A DNA stretch of 64,000 bases, taken from NCBI GenBank assembly GCA_963669155.1, contig OZ022591.1, forward strand, positions 15,766,336 through 15,830,335. The letters are read 5' to 3'. The notes under the pieces were generated by a model, which had not been told where the DNA came from, ran no database searches, and worked only from the letters and a program-made list of their open reading frames with translations. The stretch comes from Arbacia lixula (taxonomy: Eukaryota > Echinodermata > Echinoidea > Arbacioida > Arbaciidae). Below, piece by piece: positions 12,101 to 21,100 of this stretch; the first letter of the stretch is position 1; every line of letters starts with the position of its first letter. Made by a program: the position numbers and the translations under genes.

Positions 12101-15100
12101 TATGTACCTGAATGATCAAGTGATCAAAGAAAACAACTCTTTATGCTTTATTCCTTAGTTTTAAGTTTGTGGAGTGGTTTGGTGAAATGTCAAACGGTTA
12201 CACCATGTACACATACATAATGTGAAGTTTTTATTTTCATAAATATAATCAGTACTGTCATCATCAGTATATGTTTTTATTGCTTTTTTTAATTGGCACT
12301 CTTAACATACCATAATTGAGCTATGAAAAAACTAGAATCAATTAATTGAAATGAAGGAATGAAATATGATTGGATTTTTGTAAATCATATGGTTTTCTTC
12401 ACAAAATCATGTAATTAAGCTGATTTGGGAATGACATCATCTGGCGAAAATGACGAGATGTAGCGATGGTTTCAAATGTTGTGCAAGACCACAAAGACAG
12501 AAAAGTCATGAATCTTGCAGGGATATCTTTTTGCGTTTTAGAATGATTGTGCAAAAAGATAAGGGGGGGGGGGGGCGATTATGGTTAACCCTCTCAGTAC
12601 AAGCCACTCATAATCTCATGTCAATCACAACACAGTTCTTCACCTATGGCACCGAGCGGATTAAAAGTCCCGGCACTGTGACTACAAGCACTCACCGTGG
12701 GTGACTGTGGCCAGCTTGTGACACACTCTGACGTTAGCTGCTAGACCAATCACAGAACAGCGAATGCCAAGGTCTCGCATTGCCTGCAGGAACAACCAGA
12801 GAGAGTTCATAGTCAGTTAGGATTCATGCTTTGATTCTTGATAACCCTTTGAGTCCCAGAGGAACTTCTGCTGTATGGAATGCAAGTGCACTAGAATCAC
12901 ACTTGTTTGAGTTCCACAGTTGCACAAAAAGAAGTAAATGAGAAAAGCCAAACAACACCCTAGAAACTGTATGGATTTTTTTTTTTTTTTTTTTTGGGTG
13001 GGGGGTTCTGAATTAATTTCTCTTTCATCTAAGTAATACCATTTTCTTGTTTCTTGAAGGCATCCTAACAACAGTGTAGCTAAATATGAGGGCACTGTCG
13101 TATAGTGGTGAGAGATCTTAACTCTTGCAGAGAGATCCTGGGTTCGAATCAAACCCACTGCATACACCTTTGGACGAGGTGTTTGCTCATGCTTGTCCCT
13201 CTCAATCCAGGTGTAGTGAATGGGTATTTTATTTGATAAACTAGCTTCTAGCGCTACATACTCGGCTACTTGGCTGGAGCCAGGGTAATAGTCAAGTAAT
13301 AGTACTTCATCCTAGGAAAGCACTAAATAATAAAAAGCCAATTATTACCAATATGGACACATAAATGAACTGTCTGGACCCCCAGAGCTAACACGAGAGG
13401 AAGAGGCAGGCAAAGTTGGAGGTAGATGGATGATATCAGAGAATATGTTAGCGTGACATGGGAATGAATGGCACAAGATAGATCAAAATGGAAAACTGAT
13501 AAGGAGGCTTTCCTTTAGCAGTGGAGAGAAAAAGACTAGATAGACAAATAGAAAGATAGATCAATATAATACCTGGCTGATACTGGTATAAGACTTGTTC
13601 AAGGTACTACTGACCTGTATTGTATCGTGGATATTCCCAGGGTCACAGGTTGTGAGGCTACCCATAATCACTAGAATCTCTCGACTCGCATGGCCTGGCA
13701 TATGTCTGAGTTTTTTTAAAGGAAGAAGATGATAAATATAACATGTTCCTTCTTGAAAGGTGACTCCATGGGGATGGGGCTGAATCTTAATATTATATAT
13801 CACGAAAAAGAAACAAAAATTATTTCAGCCAACAACCTTTCAATGATTGATACTGTTATCATTTATTGAAATGTTGTTGGCTGAAATAATAATATATTAC
13901 AGCAAAATACATTTCAGATTAAAAGATGTTTAATGAAATCATATCTGATCAAAAATTATTTGACAAACATTCCCTTGGGATAGCCAGACCTAAGCATAAC
14001 TGGTTCTAAACTACCGGTATTAGGGTAGAGCAAGCTGCAGTGATCATAGCAGGGATTTTGATTGGAAGTGCCTGCCACAAGCCTTCTGAACAATGTCGGA
14101 CCAGTGAAACTCTCACTCGAGTCATGTTGTCTGCAAACCCTTCATTCTCGAAAATATCTGTCCGCGAAAATATCAGCTTGTACAGTAAATGGCCAGGAGC
14201 CTGGACCGAGGCTAGCTTACCTGAGTGTTGCTGCGGCTAGCTCTAAGGCGTTCTGTAGGGATGGCTCCTTCAGACAGGGTTTATCCACACACTTCTCCAG
14301 TGCCTTGATGTGTCTCCTAGGGTTCCCTGCAGATGGTACAAACGTAGATCCATCTTCTTTCAAACTCATTCATTACCATCTTTATAGAGCAAAAATTAAT
14401 CTTTAACTCTCACTTTTGCAACATCATTTTTTTTTAAATCTGATTTTATTATAAAATGAGAGTCTAAAGATCGTCAACTGATAATAACCAACTAATGTCA
14501 ACAAAGATAATTCAGAAATAATTCAGACAAAATATTACCTACAAAATATTTTCAAAAAATACAAACAATTATACATAAAATTGTATTCAAATCACAACAT
14601 GTCCACCAGTATGTATATTTTGTTGCTCTCTGTTAAAGTCAATGGTAGTTCATTAATGTGATAGTGTATTTGATATAAACTTAAATATAAAGTATATTTT
14701 TCACTAAAGTATATTTTGTTAGCATTTAATGCCACTCCGGATTCTAGGTAGTAATTAGATAATACACAGTTGTCATGGTACTTTTTGTAAAAAAAAACAA
14801 TGATTTGCTCCATTTTATTAAAACAATCCACTTAGAAGTCATACAAATAGAATAACCAGGGATGTGTTAGGAAAGGATATGAAACAACATTCTTTCTTTG
14901 AGCCCATGCGTGGCACCGCCGAAAAAAAATGTGGTCTCAGCATGTGCTTTTCACGTGTTTTAACAATAACGAACACGATTGCGTAGCAACGGTTTCTCAG
15001 AGAGAACAAAAGAAATGTAGAGTCTTATTTCGCTTGTCCACTTCTGTTGGATTGCATCAATACTTTTGTGAGGAAAAGCGATATCAGCGAACAAAAATAA

Positions 15101-18100
15101 ACAGTTTTTTAAAGTAAAATATCTCATTTGCACGCAAATTCACGCAAACTCTGTTAATGAAAATAAGCAGCTTAATATATGATTTTGATAATGATTGAAT
15201 CCGACATTTCCGGAAATCTCCGGAAAGTGAAGAAATTTGGTAATTACGTAAGTAAGAATATTATTTTATATCTCCGTTTGTTCATCATTCAACAATTATT
15301 TAGAAGAAAAACGATTGCAGGATCTTTAGAGGTGTTTCCCTTAACTTTCTTGAAAATTACAAAAAAATGTGATAAGAAACACAGCTTCGAGAAACAAAAC
15401 AGGGAATTAAAGATATTGCTTTCCAAGTTGACGGCAGCAAAATGACGGTGCCACGCATGGGACTTCAAAGCATTGCAGTGATTGTGGAATGCTTTTGACA
15501 TTCATTAGCACGCTTTTGTATCCACACAGATGTTTGAATACATTATGCTTGAGTTGTCCCTCCTTCCTAACACATCCCTGGAATAACTTTCCATCCACTC
15601 TTTCCAACCTTACCTCCAAGTTCTGTCACTTTCTCTGATCGCATATTGCTCGTCGTAATGATTCCAATCTGAATAAACAGACAATGAGAACCACATTAAT
15701 CTGAATTATTACACATACCAGCTACTTTTTAGATACAATAAAACCTTGTATTAATTATCCTTCTAGAGGTTTGCTTGCTGGCATGCAATATTGTTAGCAT
15801 ATTAGCCGTCCTATGTATTTTATGTTACCAGTATCAATGGGGAAACTGACTGCATTTTTGTTACAATATTCAACTCTCGCCATGATAATTGCGCATGGGT
15901 TTGATTGCGCGCATTTTTTAACATGCGCGAGGCAGATTTGATACAGGTGAGTAAACCCATGTTTCTATTTTTTTTTTGGTTTAAATTGAACTCATTGCTG
16001 TTGTCCTAGAAAGTGGTTTGTATGTATAATAATACTAATATTGAATTTCTTTCGGGTATATCAGATATATTGCATTCATCAGCATGAATATATCTGATAT
16101 ACCACTCATGTGCATCCAATATTATATAAATAATATTGGAACACTTGTTTATAACTTTCCTGTTTTTTTATGTACTTTCAATTTACTTGGCTGAATATTT
16201 CTGTAGGTGTCCTGACAAGGGAAATGCGCAACACTATGAAACAAGAGTTGATTTGAGAGAAGCCTTTGAGACAGTAGGACAGTATACCCTATTAATGACT
16301 AGTCAAGGTTTTCCCTTCTGCATTTCAAAAGCAACGCTTCAAATTGTTACAGTTTACACCGTAATTTGTTCAAAACATACAAATAAACAAGATGTGAAAA
16401 TTTTATGTTGATCTGACTCCTGGTTCCTGGTTTCACGACAATGGCGAAGGAAATGAACAAATGCGGGGACTTTATTAATACTGCACTCCAATCATGTAAT
16501 TTCTATGAGAAAGTTCAAACTGCGTGCACATCGTAATTTCATTTCCTATGCTTTAATATGGCCGCGTCAGTTCAACAACCATATATGATGCAAATTGAAA
16601 AGATCGATCACGATTTATTGAGCTCTGCAATTTTCTACATCAGCAAAGTATGAGATGGATGTGCTTTTTTTCATGAATTTCTGTGCTTAATTTGCCTGCA
16701 AATTGTTGACAAAGTAATTTCAGAAGACTCCAGAATTTTGATCAAAATCACCATCAAAGTTTTAAAAATTGAATAATTTCTGAAATTTTCAGGAAATATT
16801 ACTATTCTAAATATGTCAATAGATTTCTACAAGTTTAATCTTAAATTGGGCTATCATTGCTGCTCTGAAATGTGCGTAAACACAAACTAATTGCTGTAAA
16901 TACGTCACTGATTGTTAACAGCATATTTTACATTATTAAAATGAGGTCTGATCATCATCATCATCGATGAAAGAGTTAAATCAGAGCCCTGTTGCATAAA
17001 ACTGATACATGTACCACTGATGGGAACTTTGCTATCAATAGCAACTTCTATAGAACCATGAATTTGATTTGCTGTCTAGCGGTGGTACCATGGTAGTTAC
17101 CATTGATGACAGAGTTACCATTAATGATAAGTTTCATGCAATGGGGCCTAGGGATTTCAGTAACTCACCTGACTAATAGGATTCTGGTCAAAGTACTCCT
17201 CGATAAATTGTTCCAGCAACTAAAAGAAAACATAAATAAATGCCTAACTATCACACTGCATTGTATTGCAATCATTGAACAATCAATTACTTGTTAGAAA
17301 CTAAATGAAAACATTTTACAGATGTTGGCGGCTGCTGGAGGAAACAACACAGAACGATTTGGCTTGTACTGAGGGAAAGTAAACAAGGCATTAGCAGTAT
17401 TGTGTCTCGCCCACTTGCGAAAATAACCAGAAATATCGCGATCTCCGTTGCTACGCAAAAGAAAACTGAAACAAACAAATAAGCAACTTTAAACAGGCAA
17501 CATCAAAATCAGGTGCAAAATAGTGACTTTGAATAAATTTGCATAAATGTGCATGAGTAATGTTTGCCTAAATCTACATCAGTAATGCTCACACATGCTC
17601 ACACAATTCTGTGCACAAGTTAGGAAGCCTTCACCAAGAGTCTTGCAAGTAAACTTTAATGTATGACCTCAAATGACCTTTGACCTTATCCTGTGACCTC
17701 CAACGCCACCATCACATGAAGGTACCCCCAGTGCATCTATGACCCAAGTTAGGTTGTAATCCAAGCAACCCATGTGAAGTTATTTGTCAAAAGAGAGTCT
17801 TGCAGGTAAACTTTAACGTATGACCTTAAATGACCTTTGACCTTATCCTGTGACCTAGAACAGCACCATAACATGTAGGTACCCCCAGTGCATCTATGAC
17901 CCAAGTTAGGTTGTAATCCAAGCAACCCATGTGAAGTTAATTGTCAAAAGAGAGTCTTGCAGGTAAACTTTAACATATGACCTCAAATGACCTTTGACCT
18001 TATCCTGTGACCTCCAACGGCACCATAACATGAAGGTACCCCCAGTGCATCTATGACCCAAGTTAGGTTGTAATGCAAGCAACCCATGTGAAGTTATTTG

Positions 18101-21100
18101 TCAAAAGAGAGTCTTGCAGGTAAACTTTAACGTATGACCTCAAATGACCTTTGACCTTATCCTGTGACCTCCAACGGTACCATCACATGAAGGTACCCCC
18201 AGTGCATCTATGACCCAAGTTAGGTTGTAATCCAAGCAACCCATGTGAAGTTATTTGACAAAAGAGAGTCTTGCAGGTAAACTTTAACGTATGACCTCAA
18301 ATGACCTTTGACCTTATCCTGTGACCTCCAACGGTACCATAACATGAAGGTACCCCCAGTGCATCTATGACCCAAGTTAGGTTGTAATCCAAGCAACCCA
18401 TGTGAAGTTATTTGTCAAAAGAGAGTCTTGCAGGTAAACTTTAACGTATGACCTCAAATGACCTTTGACCTTATCCTGTGACCTCCAACGGCACCATAAC
18501 ATGAAGGTACCCCCAGTGCATCTATGACCCAAGTTAGGTTGTAATCCAAGCAACCTATGTGAAGTTATTTGTCAAACGAGAGTCTTGCAGGTAAACTTTA
18601 ACGTATGACCTCAAATGACCTTTGACCTTATCCTGTGACCTCCAACGGCACCATAACATGAAGGTACCCCCAGTGCATCTATGACCCAAGTTAGGTTGTA
18701 ATCCAAGCAACCCATGTGAAGTTATGGATCATAAGAGAGTCTTGCAGGTAAACTTTAACATTTGTGACGGACGACGGACGACGGACGGACGACGGACGGC
18801 GGACGGACGACGGACGACGGACGACGGACGGACGACGGACGGACGCCATTTGGATCCCTTAGTCTCGCCTTCACCTCCGGTGGGCGAGACAATAAGTCAC
18901 AAGCCAAAGGCGAGTGACTGATTTGCTCCTGAAGTGGCAGTGCAAAATGGTGAGGCTTAAACGTTCTGTGAAGTTTACAACAACAAAACCAACATGCTGT
19001 TATATAATTTAGGTCACTCTACCGTCAGTATTAAGTCTACACTACTGGCAATTTGTGTCAGAGGTAATCCAGTCAATATCAATAATAATACCAACATCAA
19101 TACCAATACAAAATACTATTATTGCAATAATAATAATAATGATACCATGAACAATTATATCAATACTATCATGATACTAACAAGAATACCAATCTTCACG
19201 CTTTAACTAACACAGTGTGCCGGGTATCGTTATGGGAGAGAAAGAGAAACAAAGACCTCCTCCAGTCCATGGGCCTGGTAAGAATAGGAGAGGTGATGAG
19301 AAAGAGCAGGCTGAGATGGTATGGTCATATGGCTAGGAGAGAAGAGACCCACTGGCTCCAGAGAATACTAAATGTCACAGTTGTTATGAGGAATTTGTGT
19401 GAGCGACCTCACAAGACAAGGGAGGAAACAGTCATAGAAGACAGAAAAGTGTTGAACATTCCATACACTGACCCAAATGACAGGATAGTATGGAGGAGAG
19501 CCATCAAGGAAATGAGCTATACAATCACACAAAGTGGGAAAAATGGACTTTAAACATTGATTAATATTAATAAGAATATCAATATTTACACTTTAACTAG
19601 TATTGTACCTTGGAACAAGAAGCCAGCCTGTTTGGTCTCAAATCCTGGTCTTCCATGGAACGTGAACAGTCCAGTATAATGAACAGATGCCGCATCTAAG
19701 GAAGGTAGAATAGATATATTTCAATCACTAGACTTTACGCTACTTTTATTAACTATGCAAAATTCCTCACACCGGAATGAAATATAAGTCAGCCTAAATA
19801 ATGAAATTGATTCCCTGGTGACAAAAAAGTTTAAGGTAGCCCGTCCCTTTTGCAGACCTAATTCTGAAAGTTCCCTGACTTTGTCATCATTTGAGAGAGA
19901 GCGGCTGTATAACCTTTCCCTGAAATCGATAATTATAATAATAAATCATTTATAGAGCGCAGAAACTATATTCATATATTCTACTGCGCTGCAAGAGCTT
20001 TTATATGCACTTCTACTACGTAATGCTATATAATTTTAAATCATGGTCAGAAGTAGATTAGGTCTATGTTTAGAACAAATAGGTTTTCACCTTTGATTTA
20101 AAGCTGTCTATTGTTTTAGATTTCCTGATGTCTACAGGTAGTTTATTCCACAATCTAGGAGATGCACAAAAGAATGATCGGTCACCTAGGGTTACTTTTG
20201 TTCTGATTTGGGGGACTTGCAACAACGATGTGTCTTGTGTACTGCAGAGATTATGACCGTGGGTTTGACATTTAAAATGCAGTAATTCATTAATGTATCT
20301 AGGAGCCTGACCATCGAATAATCAACTACGCGTAATATTCAGTTTTGAGGAAATATTCTTCGATAATTGATTGAGCTTTCTTTTTTCATACCACGAATAT
20401 AGTCGTAATTTCAAAAAACAAAATCGAGATTTTCATTTATTCTACGAGAGTTATAGTACCTCTGACCTTCAAATTTCACAGTTGGTATCCCAAAGATAAA
20501 TATGTGCAAAGTTTCATGAAGTTTGCAGATGTTTGTAAAAGGGACGGGCCATCTTTAAGTCCCAATATGTTAAAAGTATATAATTGAGGAAAATAGAGAC
20601 TGTGTTCAAACCAAGTCAATACAGTAACAAAATATCCCAATCCTCTCTACACTCTTACAACCTATCCTTCATTCTCACCATGCCAAGTCGGACATTGCTG
20701 GGTCTATCAGCCAGTCTCCTTCTCTTGGCTCTCTGGATGATGTCATCTACGGTTGCCTGTAGCGACCCCTCCTCATCCTCCTGCAGTACCTCCCTGGGAA
20801 TGGGGGTGAGGGTGGGGGGGGGGGGGGGTGGGTGGGGAGAGAGATAATTTCATATTAAAGGGAAACTCCAGCCTGAACTTAAATTGGTTTTAATTATAGC
20901 AGAAAATTTAAGCAACATATTGGTGAAAGTTTTACGGAAATTTGTCAAGGATAAGAAACTTATACCTTAGCTTAATTTTGGGCGAGTAACAATACAATCT
21001 CATCCACTATCGATATTAAGCCCCATTGCTCTCAATATCATGCCCATGCAAAACGTATACGGGCACCTGACATCGATAGCGGAAGCAACATTGTGAACAT

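Noticed and set aside
17636..18760. Regular array considered as CRISPR-like
   Set aside because: The repeats are contiguous 157-bp units without spacers, in an animal intron; a satellite, not CRISPR.
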